A DNA stretch of 64,000 nucleotides from Bradyrhizobium sp. in8p8 (lineage in GTDB: Bacteria > Pseudomonadota > Alphaproteobacteria > Rhizobiales > Xanthobacteraceae), in the NCBI RefSeq assembly GCF_000426845.1, contig NZ_AUGD01000002.1, forward strand, positions 682,001 through 746,000, given 5' to 3'. Shown one piece after another: positions 1 through 8,423 of the stretch (positions within the stretch are counted from its first letter, which is position 1; the number at the start of each line of letters is the position of its first letter). The translations under genes were made by a program, and so were the position numbers. The notes under the pieces were generated by a model, which worked only from the letters and a program-made list of their open reading frames with translations, had not been told where the DNA came from and ran no database searches.

Positions 1-1338
1 GCCGCCTCGATGCCGCCCTCCAGCGGCAGCGAGCCCCAATAGGCCGAGGGCCAGGCGTAGCGAATCGAGAAGCGGTCAGCCGGCTGATGCACCACGCCGG
101 CAACGCCGAAGGCGTTGCGCAGGATGACGGTGCACCAGGGCACCGTGGTCTGGTTGACCGCAGCCATGGCGCGGACCCCATGGCGGATGGTGGCCGCCTT
201 CTCGGCATCGAGGCCGATCATGAAGCCGGGGCAATCCATGAGATAGACGATGGGGAGATGGAAGGTCTCGGCGAAGTCGACCCAGCGCACCACCTTCTGG
301 CAGGCATCCGCGGTCCAGGAGCCGCCATAGTGGAAGCTGTCGCTGGCAAGCACCATGACCGCCCTGCCCTCGAGCCGCGCGAGGCCGACGATAATGGGCT
401 TGCCAAAATTCTTGGCGACCTCGAAGAACGAGCCCTTGTCGACGACCGACTCGATGATAGGTCGCACCTTGTAGACCTGCTTGCGGTTACGCGGCACCGC
501 GTTCATCAGCGCTTCGTCGCCCCGCTCCGGATTATCGGTGCAGGGCAAGGTGGGCGGCAGCTCGTAGACCGATGATGGCAGATAAGAAAGGAATCGTCGC
601 GCACAGGCGAAGGCTTCCTCCTCGGTGTCGACGGCATGATCGACCGCGCCGGCGCGGGTCTGGATATCGGCGCCGCCGAGCTCTTCCTTGGTAAGATCCT
701 GCCCTAGCGCCTTCACCACCGGCGGCCCTGCGACGAACATCGCGGACTTCCGGGTTATGATGGAATAGTGGCTGGCGGCAAGACGCGCCGCACCCAGGCC
801 CGCTACCGAGCCGAGGCCGAGTGCGACCACCGGCACGCGCGACAGATTTTCCGTCGTGAAGCGATACCAGCGCGTGCCGCCGATCCCGCCCGGCAGGTTC
901 GCCGCGCCCTTGGTCTCGATGGTCTTGACCGAGCCGCCGCCGCCGGAGCCCTCGATGATGCGGACGATGGGCAGACGAAAATCGTGCGCCATCTCCTCCG
1001 CCATCAACGGCTTTGCCGAGATCGACGCATCGGCCGAGCCACCGCGCACCGTGAAATCGTCGCCGACCACGACCACGGTGCGGCCGTCGACGCGGGCGCG
1101 ACCGAACACGCAGTTCGCCGGCGTCAGCTTCTGCAGCTCGCCGCTGGAATCGTACTCACCGATGCCGGAAACAGCACCGATCTCGTGAAAGCTGCCTTTG
1201 TCGATCAGCTTGTCGATACGTTCCCGAACAGTCAGCCGGCCCTGGTCATGCTGTCGCTTGACCTTGTCAACGCCGCCCATCTCCCGCGCGAAGGCTTCGC
1301 GCCGGGCGAGCTCGTCGAGTTCCGGCTTCCAGTTCATT
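1..1338 (-). CDS. Acyl-CoA carboxylase, carboxyltransferase subunit (3' end outside window)
   Basis: Biotin-dependent carboxyltransferase that moves CO2 from carboxybiotin to an acyl-CoA (propionyl-, methylcrotonyl- or similar CoA). I translated the minus strand from the ATG at 1338: 446 codons are open to the window edge and the frame begins MNWKPELDELARREAFAREM. The N-terminal half has the crotonase-fold carboxyltransferase features, including the glycine-rich oxyanion segment IIEGSGGGGSVKTIE and FGRARVDGRTVVVVGDDFTVRGG read in two parts; the second half has DCPGFMIG and RNAFGVAGV. The family is usually 510-540 residues, so about 70-90 are missing beyond position 1. GGAGGG lies 5 bases before the start. 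The first 72 bases overlap the end of the upstream iclR gene. The substrate cannot be told from sequence. The biotin carboxylase subunit is not in the window and may lie beyond position 1. Confidence 0.9.
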
Positions 1339-2241
1339 CATTCCCTCCGAGTTGATCGGCTTGTTATTGTTGTGCACGGCCATGGCGACCGGTTTGCGCG
1401 AGATGCGGTTGTTGAAGGCGTCGCCTTCTGCGCCTTCCATCAGGCTGCCGAGCGAACGGCCAAGCTCCAGCATCAGCGGGGCGACTTCGGCATGCAGACG
1501 CTGCTCGTCATACATGGCAGCCAAGAGGCCGATCGTGATGACGACGAAGGTCTGGTATTGCGGCGACCAGATCGGCACCGCGAGGCCGTTGATGTGCGGG
1601 CTCCAGAGGCCGCAGGCAACGACATAGCCGCGCTCGCGCAACGACTGCCGGTTGGCCTCGATGCGAGGCCTGAGAATCTTTGCAGCCTCGGGCGCTTCGC
1701 GCTCCATCTCGGCGATGAAGGCATCGCCGACTTCCGGCGACAATGCCGCCGTGTAGGCCGCGCCTGCTGCGGTCGAGGCCATCGCGATGCGGCTGCCGGT
1801 GCCCTCGTGCAAGCCGAGTGCGGAGGGCGAGCGCGCGAACTGGAGATAGACGAGATGGAAGCGATCGGGGACGACGAAGCCGACGGTGCCAGGCAATTGC
1901 TCGGCCACTTCCTGAAGCCGCTGGCGAATCATGCTGCGCAGCTGCGCGCCTTTCATCATCGAGGCGCTCATCGCCACGGCGCTCGGGCCGATGCGATATT
2001 TTTGATCGCGCGGCAAATAGACCAGCTGGCCCATGCGGGTCAGCGTGTGCGTGAGCCGCGATACCGTCGAACGCGGCAGACCGCAGCGGTTTGAGATCTC
2101 TAGATTGCCGAGCCTGCTATCGTGGCCCTCGAAGCATCGCAACACGTCGAACGCGCGCGACACCACTTGGATGACATCTCCCTCGCCCGCGTCGCCAGCG
2201 AGCACGCCTTGCCTACTCAACCGCTCCGATCGTCGTCCCAT
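1267..2241 (-). CDS. IclR-family transcriptional regulator
   Basis: Predicted DNA-binding regulator of the adjoining carboxylase and divergent transport genes. It has an N-terminal winged helix-turn-helix (about residues 20-90, with LEISNRCGLPRSTVSRL) followed by an IclR effector-binding domain to about residue 270. The ATG at 2241 has TAGGG four bases upstream and is preferred over a TTG at 2253. The protein is 324 residues, longer than the usual 250-280, because of a polar C-terminal tail of about 45 residues whose last 24 codons overlap the start of the carboxyltransferase gene in another frame. The tail may be real or may result from loss of an earlier stop. The ligand is unknown; the context suggests an acyl-CoA or organic acid. 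Confidence 0.88.
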   Translation of the reverse strand: MGRRSERLSRQGVLAGDAGEGDVIQVVSRAFDVLRCFEGHDSRLGNLEISNRCGLPRSTVSRLTHTLTRMGQLVYLPRDQKYRIGPSAVAMSASMMKGAQLRSMIRQRLQEVAEQLPGTVGFVVPDRFHLVYLQFARSPSALGLHEGTGSRIAMASTAAGAAYTAALSPEVGDAFIAEMEREAPEAAKILRPRIEANRQSLRERGYVVACGLWSPHINGLAVPIWSPQYQTFVVITIGLLAAMYDEQRLHAEVAPLMLELGRSLGSLMEGAEGDAFNNRISRKPVAMAVHNNNKPINSEGMNELEAGTRRARPARSLRAGDGRR

Positions 2242-2256
2242 GTTCCCTACCAATTG

Positions 2257-2271
2257 TTCCGCTCTGCGGAA
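2257..2271. promoter_or_regulatory. Candidate IclR operator (perfect inverted repeat)
   Basis: TTCCGC-TCT-GCGGAA is a perfect 6-bp inverted repeat with a 3-bp spacer. It lies 16 bases upstream of the iclR start and 65 bases upstream of the biotin carrier gene. Palindromes of TTCCG-N-CGGAA type are common IclR-family targets, so autoregulation and control of the divergent operon are inferred. Confidence 0.55.
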
Positions 2272-2335
2272 TTAAATTCCACTTGCAGACGACGCTACCT
2301 CAGGCATTTTGCGACGACAACAAAAAGGCGATGGC

Positions 2336-2557
2336 ATGCCAGAAATTAAGATCGTCACAGAAGTAGCGGGACGCGTCTGCGCAACTCCCGTGCAAGTTGG
2401 AGGAACCGTTGCAGATGGCGATGACGTTGTAATTGTCGAAGCGATGAAGATGGAAATTCCGGTGCCCTCGCCCGCGAGCGGGACCATCACATCTCTTCTG
2501 GTGAAGCTCGACGACGTCGTTGCCGAAGGACAAGCGATCGCGATCGTCACGCGGTGA
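2336..2557 (+). CDS. Biotin carboxyl carrier protein (stand-alone biotinyl domain)
   Basis: Small biotin-carrying protein that shuttles carboxyl groups between a biotin carboxylase and a carboxyltransferase. It is 73 residues, essentially one biotinyl/lipoyl domain, with the biotinylation motif VEAMKMEIPVPSPASG in which the lysine between the two methionines accepts biotin. The start at 2336 was chosen because the protein begins with the first domain strand (MPEIKIVTEVAG) and AAAAAGG lies upstream; the frame also stays open back to 2309. It is divergent from the carboxyltransferase and iclR, so the carboxylase is split across a shared control region. It is the first gene of the strand carrying the TRAP transporter. 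The carrier is free rather than fused to a biotin carboxylase. Confidence 0.9.
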   Translation: MPEIKIVTEVAGRVCATPVQVGGTVADGDDVVIVEAMKMEIPVPSPASGTITSLLVKLDDVVAEGQAIAIVTR

Positions 2558-2723
2558 CGGCATTATCCGGCGTTTTCCGCGACAATCTGTCAGCCGCATT
2601 GCTGTATTCGCGGTACGGCGTTGCCATCGCTTGATCGCGGTGACATGATCTGTTGCAAACAAAACGTTGTTTCAAACAAAGAAAGAAAATCTTCGCGCTT
2701 AAGCGAAGACGATGGAGGGAAAC

Positions 2724-3890
2724 ATGCTTCGTGGATTGTTCATGCTCGCACCTGCCGTGGTGGCAGGCATTTCTTTTGCGTCTACACGCTGTTCGTTCGC
2801 CGAGGACATCAAGCTGCCGGCGACACTGACCTTCACGGCCTATGACACCGGTACGGCCGGCTTCAACATCGCGGTCGGCGTAGGCAAGATGATGAAGGAC
2901 AAGTACGGCACCGACGTGCGCGTACTTCCCGCGGGCAACGACGTTGCCCGCCTCGCGCCGTTGCGCGCCAAGCGCGCGGCATCGGCCGCGATGGGATCAG
3001 GCACCTATTTCGCGCAGGAAGGCGTGTTCGAGTTCGGCTCCAAGGAATGGGGCCCGCAGCCGCTTCAGATCCTGCTCTCGAGCGTCGACTGCAATTGCGG
3101 ATCGCTCGGCGTGGCCGCCGACACCGGCGTGAAGGAGCTGAAAGATCTCAAGGGCAAGCGGGTCGGCTTCGTGGTCGGCTCGCCTGCGCTGAACCAGAAT
3201 TCGCTCGCGGTGCTCGCCTTCGCCGGGCTGACGCAGAAGGACGTCAAGGTGGTCGAGTTCGCCAGCTACGGCGCGATGTGGAAGGGCCTTATCAACAATG
3301 ACGTCGACGCCGCCTTCGGCACCACCATCACCGGCCCCGCCAAGGAAGCCGAGACCTCGCCGCGCGGCCTGATCTGGCCGCCGCTGCCCGCCAAGGACAA
3401 GGAAGGCTGGGCGCGGATGCAGAAGGTCGGCTCGTTCTTCTTCCCGCAGCTTGCGACCTGCGGCGCCGGCATCTCGCCGGAGAAGCCGGTCGAGCTCGGC
3501 AACTATCCCTACCCGATCTTCGTCGCCTACGCCTCGCAACCGGCCGATCAGGTCTATGCGATGACGAAGGCAATGATCGTGAACTACGACGCCTACAAGG
3601 ACTCCGCACCCGGCGCCGGCGGGCTCGCGGCCGACCGGCAAACCAAGAACTGGGTGGTGCCGGTGCATCCCGGCGCAGTGAAGGCGCTGAAGGAAGCCGG
3701 GCAATGGAGCGATACGCAGGAAGCGCACAACAACAAGCTGATCAAGCGCCAGGAGGTGCTCGCCGCCGCGTGGGCCGATTACGGCAAATCCAGTCCGCCG
3801 TCGGACGACAAGCCCTTCCTCGATGGTTGGATGAAGGCGCGCGCCGCCGCGCTTGCCAAGGCCGGCATGCCGAATGGGTTCGAGGAGTAG
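2724..3890 (+). CDS. TRAP transporter solute-binding protein, TAXI family
   Basis: Periplasmic substrate-binding subunit of a TAXI-type TRAP transporter. The protein is 388 residues: a hydrophobic signal peptide (MLRGLFMLAPAVVAGISF, with likely cleavage near CSFAED) and then a type II periplasmic-binding fold whose N-terminal YDTGTAGFNIAVGVGKMM and GSPALNQNSLAVLAFAGL segments are typical of TAXI proteins. The start at 2724 follows a strong GGAGGGA; an in-frame ATG 12 bases upstream overlaps that ribosome site and is less likely. The fused permease gene follows at 4119. Such transporters are driven by an ion gradient and usually import carboxylates or amino acids such as glutamate; the substrate here is unknown. 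The neighbouring glutaminase gene makes a glutamine/glutamate link possible. Confidence 0.9.
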   Translation: MLRGLFMLAPAVVAGISFASTRCSFAEDIKLPATLTFTAYDTGTAGFNIAVGVGKMMKDKYGTDVRVLPAGNDVARLAPLRAKRAASAAMGSGTYFAQEGVFEFGSKEWGPQPLQILLSSVDCNCGSLGVAADTGVKELKDLKGKRVGFVVGSPALNQNSLAVLAFAGLTQKDVKVVEFASYGAMWKGLINNDVDAAFGTTITGPAKEAETSPRGLIWPPLPAKDKEGWARMQKVGSFFFPQLATCGAGISPEKPVELGNYPYPIFVAYASQPADQVYAMTKAMIVNYDAYKDSAPGAGGLAADRQTKNWVVPVHPGAVKALKEAGQWSDTQEAHNNKLIKRQEVLAAAWADYGKSSPPSDDKPFLDGWMKARAAALAKAGMPNGFEE

Positions 3891-3932
3891 AGCGGCACAT
3901 GAGCTCGCTCGTCGCCGCGCGCGAGGCGCGCC

Positions 3933-4039
3933 CCCTCTCCCGCTTGCGGGAGAGGGTGTTTCCGCAATGGGACACCCTCCTAGAGGAGACGGCCCTCACG
4001 CGCGCCTTCGGCGCGACCTCTCCCGCGAGCGGGAGAGGT
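3933..4039. repeat. Paired palindromic REP-like element
   Basis: Two hairpins face each other between the TAXI binding-protein and permease genes: CCCTCTCCCGC-TT-GCGGGAGAGGG at 3933-3956 and ACCTCTCCCGC-GA-GCGGGAGAGGT at 4016-4039. A smaller CGCGCC-TTC-GGCGCG hairpin lies between them. This layout resembles dispersed palindromic elements common in Bradyrhizobium-type genomes. It could also act as an mRNA-stabilising or attenuating structure after the binding-protein gene. Confidence 0.8.
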
Positions 4040-4118
4040 TGAGGAGCCCGCGGATCGATCGATTCAACCAACGGCCGGCCACCAAAATATATCAATCAGC
4101 CCACGTGCGGGGTCGATC

Positions 4119-6191
4119 ATGTCTGTTTCAATCTCCACCGCCCCGCAAGACGAGGCCAAGCGGGTCGTCTTCGACGATCCGCACGGTGCCGCCGGCAACA
4201 TGCAGGAGGCAGAGGTCACGCGCGTCCGCACGCTTCGCGGCCTCTGGCGATGGGCGCTGGTCGGCGCGACAGCGGCGACCATCCTGCTGTGCATCAACCA
4301 GCAGTTCTCGCTGCGCTTCTTCATCGGATACACCCAGCTCAACACGGAGTATTTCTACCTCCTGATCGCGTTGATGCTGCCGTTCACGTTCCTGATCTTC
4401 CCAGGGGCCGAACGAGCGCCGCTCGATCGCATTCCCTGGTATGACCTCGTCCTGTTCGTCGCGACCTTCGCGGCGGCGCTCATGCTGATGACCAATGTGC
4501 GCAAGGCCGCGGAGGCCGGCTGGGAATTCGGCGGCGCGCCGACCAGCGTAATCGCCGCCGGCCTCGTGATGTGGGCGATGCTGATGGAGGCGCTGCGCCG
4601 CACCGGGGGCTGGAGCCTGCTGCTGAGCGTCTTTCCCTTCACGGTCTATCCCTTGTTCGCCGAGGCCGGCTGGCTCGGACCGTTCCGCGGCACGCAGTCG
4701 ACGCTGGAGCAGGCGACCGCCTATCACGTGCTGTCCGGCGAAAGCCTGCTTGGCATCCCCATCCAGGCCTTCGCCGATACCGTGATCGGCTTCCTTGTGT
4801 TCGGCACCGCGCTGATGATGACGGGAGCCGGCAAATTCTTCATCAATCTCTCGTTCGCGCTGTGCGGCACGTTCCGCGGCGGCGCGGCGAAAGTCTGTAT
4901 CTTTGCCAGCGGCCTGCTCGGCATGATGTCGGGCTCGATCATCTCCAACGTGCTCACCGCCGGCACGATGACCATCCCCGTGATGAAGAAGAGCGGCTTC
5001 CGCGCCTCCTATGCCGCCGCGATCGAAGCCTGCGCCTCGACCGGCGCGGTGCTGGCACCACCGGTGATGGGCGCCACCGCCTTCGTGATCGCGCAGTTTC
5101 TCAATGTCAGTTACGCCGAAGTCGCGCTCGCCGCCGTCATTCCGGCCGTGCTGTACTACATCGGCCTGTTCATGCAGGTCGATGCCTATGCCGCACGCCA
5201 CAATCTGAAGGGCATTCCGCGCTCCGAGCTGCCGCGGATCATGGATACGATCAAGGACGGCTGGTACTACGTCTTCGTCATCGCGCTCCTGATCGTCATG
5301 CTGCTCTACTTCAAGCGCGAGAGCCACGCGCCATTCTATGCGACCGCGTTGCTGCTTGTTCTCAACCAGTTCTTTTCCAAGGACACGCGCTGGACATTTG
5401 CCACGATCGGCAGATTCCTGGAGGTGAACGGGCGCACCTTCGTGGAGCTCGCTGGTATCCTCGCCGGCTGCGGCCTCCTCATCGGCGCATTCTCGATGAC
5501 CGGCGTGGTCTCGAGCCTTGCCAACGACCTGCTGCATATTGCCGGCGACAACGCCTTCCTGCTGCTGGCGATGTGCGCACTGACCAGCCTCATCCTCGGC
5601 CTCGGGCTGACAACGACGGCCTGCTACATCTTCCTCGCCATCCTGGTCGCGCCGGCGCTGGAGAAGCTCGGGCTCAACCGCATGGCGGTGCACATGTTCA
5701 TCTTCTACTGGGGCATGCTGTCTTCCATCACGCCGCCGGTCGCGATCGCTTCTTTCGCAGCCGCAGGCATCGCCGGTTCGCCGGCGATGAAGACCGGCTG
5801 GGAGTCGATGTGGGTCGGCAGCATCATCTATTTCCTGCCGTTCTTCTTCGTCTTGAATCCGGCCCTGGTGCTGCAAGGGCCGAACCCATATCTCGCAGCT
5901 CTTGGCCTGATGGGCCTTGCCGCCTTCGGCACGCTGTTCATCTGCGGTGGCATCCAGGGCTACCAGCCCTTCGTCGGCAATTTGCGCGCCGCAGGGGCGC
6001 TGGAATGGCCGATCCGCGTGCTGCTGGTGATCGGCGGCTTCGTGGTCGCGACCCCCGGCGGCGGAATCATGCCGCTGTCGCAGATGCAGGTGACGCTGCT
6101 CGGCCTCGGGATCCTGCTGCCGACGATCTTGATCGCGCTTCTTCTGGTCCGACGCCAGCCCGAGGTGCCGGACGGGTTGCGCGCACCCTGA
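4119..6191 (+). CDS. TRAP transporter fused permease (DctQ-DctM fusion)
   Basis: Membrane component of the TAXI-TRAP system. The 690-residue protein starts with a cytoplasmic stretch of about 40 residues, then small-subunit (DctQ-like) helices, then the large DctM-like domain with its repeated helices, for example LLGMMSGSIISNVLTAGTM and GLGLTTTACYIFLAILVAP. The motif STGAVLAPPVMGATAFVIA is typical of TRAP large subunits. The last 100 residues add further helices, as in other TAXI-associated fused permeases. It lies downstream of the solute-binding gene, with the palindromic element between them, and 22 bases ahead of the glutaminase gene, so one transcript is likely. Confidence 0.92.
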   Translation: MSVSISTAPQDEAKRVVFDDPHGAAGNMQEAEVTRVRTLRGLWRWALVGATAATILLCINQQFSLRFFIGYTQLNTEYFYLLIALMLPFTFLIFPGAERAPLDRIPWYDLVLFVATFAAALMLMTNVRKAAEAGWEFGGAPTSVIAAGLVMWAMLMEALRRTGGWSLLLSVFPFTVYPLFAEAGWLGPFRGTQSTLEQATAYHVLSGESLLGIPIQAFADTVIGFLVFGTALMMTGAGKFFINLSFALCGTFRGGAAKVCIFASGLLGMMSGSIISNVLTAGTMTIPVMKKSGFRASYAAAIEACASTGAVLAPPVMGATAFVIAQFLNVSYAEVALAAVIPAVLYYIGLFMQVDAYAARHNLKGIPRSELPRIMDTIKDGWYYVFVIALLIVMLLYFKRESHAPFYATALLLVLNQFFSKDTRWTFATIGRFLEVNGRTFVELAGILAGCGLLIGAFSMTGVVSSLANDLLHIAGDNAFLLLAMCALTSLILGLGLTTTACYIFLAILVAPALEKLGLNRMAVHMFIFYWGMLSSITPPVAIASFAAAGIAGSPAMKTGWESMWVGSIIYFLPFFFVLNPALVLQGPNPYLAALGLMGLAAFGTLFICGGIQGYQPFVGNLRAAGALEWPIRVLLVIGGFVVATPGGGIMPLSQMQVTLLGLGILLPTILIALLLVRRQPEVPDGLRAP

Positions 6192-6213
6192 TTGCGTTGC
6201 ACAACAGAGGGCG

Positions 6214-8061
6214 ATGAAGCCGCAATCGCCTCTCGCCGCCGCCTGGACCCGCTCGAAGCCGCCACTGCTGCGGTTTCTGGACCATTGCCTCAGTGAATTC
6301 TCGGCCGAGACCTCAGGCAGCGTTGCCGATTACATTCCCGAGCTGAGCAAGGCGGACCCTGCCTGTTTCGGCATCAGCCTGGCGACGCTGGATGGCCATG
6401 TCTATGAGGTCGGCGACAGCCGGGTGCCCTTCACCATCCAATCGATGTCGAAGCCTTTCGTGTTCGCGCTGGCGCTGGACCTGCTTGGCGCCGGCAGGGT
6501 CGAGAGCGCGATCGGGGTCGAGCCCTCGGGGGACCCCTTCAACTCGATCCGGCTCAACTCCGAGAACCATCCGTTCAATCCGATGGTCAATGCCGGCGCG
6601 ATCGCCTGCACCGGGCTGATCTACGACAGCAGGGGCACGGAGGCCTTCGAGCAGATCCGTGCCGCCCTCAGCCGCTTTGCCGGCCGCGACCTTGCCGTTG
6701 ACGAGGCGGTCTATGCTTCCGAGAGCCAGACCGGCGACCGCAACCGCGCCATCGGCTATCTCTTGAAGACCAATGCGGTCATCTCGGACAGCGTCGCTGG
6801 CGTCCTCGACGTCTATTTCCGACAATGCGCAGTGCTGGTCACCGCGCGGGACATCGCGGTGATGGCCGCGACGCTCGCGAACCGCGGCATTAACCCCGTG
6901 ACCGGCGAGCAGGTGCTCACGCCTTACGCGATCTCGCGCACGCTCTCGGTGATGACGTCGTCGGGCATGTACGATTATGCCGGCGAATGGATCTACCGGA
7001 TCGGCATTCCCGCCAAGAGCGGCGTCGGCGGCGGCATTCTCGCAGCGCTCCCGGCCCGGCTCGGCCTCGGCAGCTATTCGCCGAAGCTCGACAAGCACGG
7101 CAACAGCGTGCGCGGCATCAAGGTCTGCGAGGCGCTGTCCTCGCATTACGACCTGCACATGCTCAACCGCAGCGATGACGCCCGCAACGCCGTCATAGCG
7201 GACTACAACATCGGCAAGAGCCCGTCCCGCCGCGTGCGCCGGCCTCAGGAGCGCGAAATCCTGGCGGCGCATGAGCAGGAAGTGCGGATCATCGAGCTGG
7301 TCGGCACGCTGTCGCTCTCCGCGGTCGATTACGTCTCGCGGCGGCTCGCCGGGCGACCGCGGCCGCAATTCGTGATCTTCGATCTCCATCGCGTCACCTC
7401 GACCACGCGCGCCGGGGCGCGGCTGATCGCCGAAGCGTTCGAGGAGCTTGCGGCCTTGAACGTGACCGTCGTGCTGTCAGGCGTCAGGCGCGCCTCCAAG
7501 GAATGGGACACCTTGCGGGAATGGACGGCGGAGCTGAAGAACGTCCGGGACTTCTACCTGCTCGACACCGCCATTGAATGGGCCGAAGACCAGATCGTGT
7601 ATCGCTACGGCGGCTCGATCGATTTTCACGAGACCACCGAGCTCGCCGAGCAACCGCTGCTGACAGGGTTGAGCGAGGAAGAACTGACCGATCTGGCCTC
7701 GCTCTGCACCATCAGGGCCTATCCATCCGGCGCGAAGATTCTCGCGGCCGGCGACCCCGCCGATACCCTTTGCTTCCTGCGCAGCGGCGCGGTGCACGTC
7801 ACCTTGCCCGACGGCATCCGGCTGGCGACACTCACCGCCGGCATGGCGTTCGGCGAAATGGCGCTGCTGGAGCCGACAAGGTCGGCCGATGTGTCCGCCG
7901 ACCTGGCAGCAACGACGTACGAAGTGCCGCTGAAGGATTTCCAGCGCTTCCGCAAGCAGCACCCGCGCGCCAGCGAATGCATCATGCGCAATCTGGCCCA
8001 GCTGCTGGCCGACCGCCTGATCGTCGCCAACGCCAAGGTCGACATATTGACGTCGACGTAG
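6214..8061 (+). CDS. glsA: Glutaminase fused to STAS and cyclic-nucleotide-binding domains
   Basis: Cytoplasmic enzyme that hydrolyses glutamine to glutamate and ammonia, with two C-terminal regulatory domains. Residues 20-320 are a complete serine-dependent beta-lactamase-like glutaminase; S77-M-S-K80 forms the S-x-x-K active site, and NSENHPFNPMVNAGAIA and the glycine-rich GVGGGILAALP are family segments. Residues 345-450 form a STAS-like domain (FVIFDLHRVTSTTRAGARLI). Residues 480-605 form a cyclic-nucleotide-binding fold (GDPADTLCFLRSGAVHV, then FGEMALLEPTRSADV). Bacterial glutaminases are usually about 310 residues, so this is a long fused form. GAGGGCG precedes the start. The fusion suggests allosteric control by a nucleotide; the ligand is unknown. 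It is probably co-transcribed with the TRAP genes. Confidence 0.92.
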   Translation: MKPQSPLAAAWTRSKPPLLRFLDHCLSEFSAETSGSVADYIPELSKADPACFGISLATLDGHVYEVGDSRVPFTIQSMSKPFVFALALDLLGAGRVESAIGVEPSGDPFNSIRLNSENHPFNPMVNAGAIACTGLIYDSRGTEAFEQIRAALSRFAGRDLAVDEAVYASESQTGDRNRAIGYLLKTNAVISDSVAGVLDVYFRQCAVLVTARDIAVMAATLANRGINPVTGEQVLTPYAISRTLSVMTSSGMYDYAGEWIYRIGIPAKSGVGGGILAALPARLGLGSYSPKLDKHGNSVRGIKVCEALSSHYDLHMLNRSDDARNAVIADYNIGKSPSRRVRRPQEREILAAHEQEVRIIELVGTLSLSAVDYVSRRLAGRPRPQFVIFDLHRVTSTTRAGARLIAEAFEELAALNVTVVLSGVRRASKEWDTLREWTAELKNVRDFYLLDTAIEWAEDQIVYRYGGSIDFHETTELAEQPLLTGLSEEELTDLASLCTIRAYPSGAKILAAGDPADTLCFLRSGAVHVTLPDGIRLATLTAGMAFGEMALLEPTRSADVSADLAATTYEVPLKDFQRFRKQHPRASECIMRNLAQLLADRLIVANAKVDILTST

Positions 8062-8094
8062 AACGACGCTCCTCCGCCTCGTCAGGAAAAGGTC

Positions 8095-8397
8095 TCAACG
8101 ACTCGCGGCCTCGCTCAGCCGGCGATTGATCCGCGCCGCACTTGCCTTCAGCACTTCGGACGGCTGCTGCCCGGTGGCCGCACACAAGCAGGCCCAATAA
8201 TAGATGACGTCGCCGAGCTCATTGACGAGGCCCGCCTGGTCCAGCCAGCCGTCTCGCAAGAGCTTCTTGACGTGGTCGGCCACCTCGCCGGCCTCGCCGG
8301 CAAGGCCAAGACCGAGATAGGACAGCCGCTCGTTGGACGGATGCTCGTCGACTTTCGCTATGCTCGCGGCCCAGGCCACATATTCATCGATCGTCAT
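8095..8397 (-). CDS. MazG-like nucleotide pyrophosphohydrolase
   Basis: Small all-alpha NTP pyrophosphohydrolase-like protein of 100 residues, presumably acting on a non-canonical nucleotide. The two metal-binding helices are visible as LGLAGEAGEVADHVKK (ExxE) and ELGDVIYYWACL (ExxD), the signature of the MazG superfamily. The start at 8397 is preferred over an ATG two codons earlier because GGGGA then sits six bases upstream. The gene converges with the glutaminase gene (33-base gap) and lies 26 bases downstream of the CMD-family gene, with which it may be co-transcribed. The substrate is not predictable. Confidence 0.82.
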   Translation of the reverse strand: MTIDEYVAWAASIAKVDEHPSNERLSYLGLGLAGEAGEVADHVKKLLRDGWLDQAGLVNELGDVIYYWACLCAATGQQPSEVLKASAARINRRLSEAASR

Positions 8398-8423
8398 CGG
8401 CATTCCCCGCCGCTTGCGTCGAT

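Noticed and set aside
4128..5876. 582-codon open frame on the minus strand opposite the TRAP permease
   Set aside because: The translation is rich in Arg, His, Asp, Gln and Glu without a hydrophobic core. It is the complement shadow of a high-GC membrane gene.
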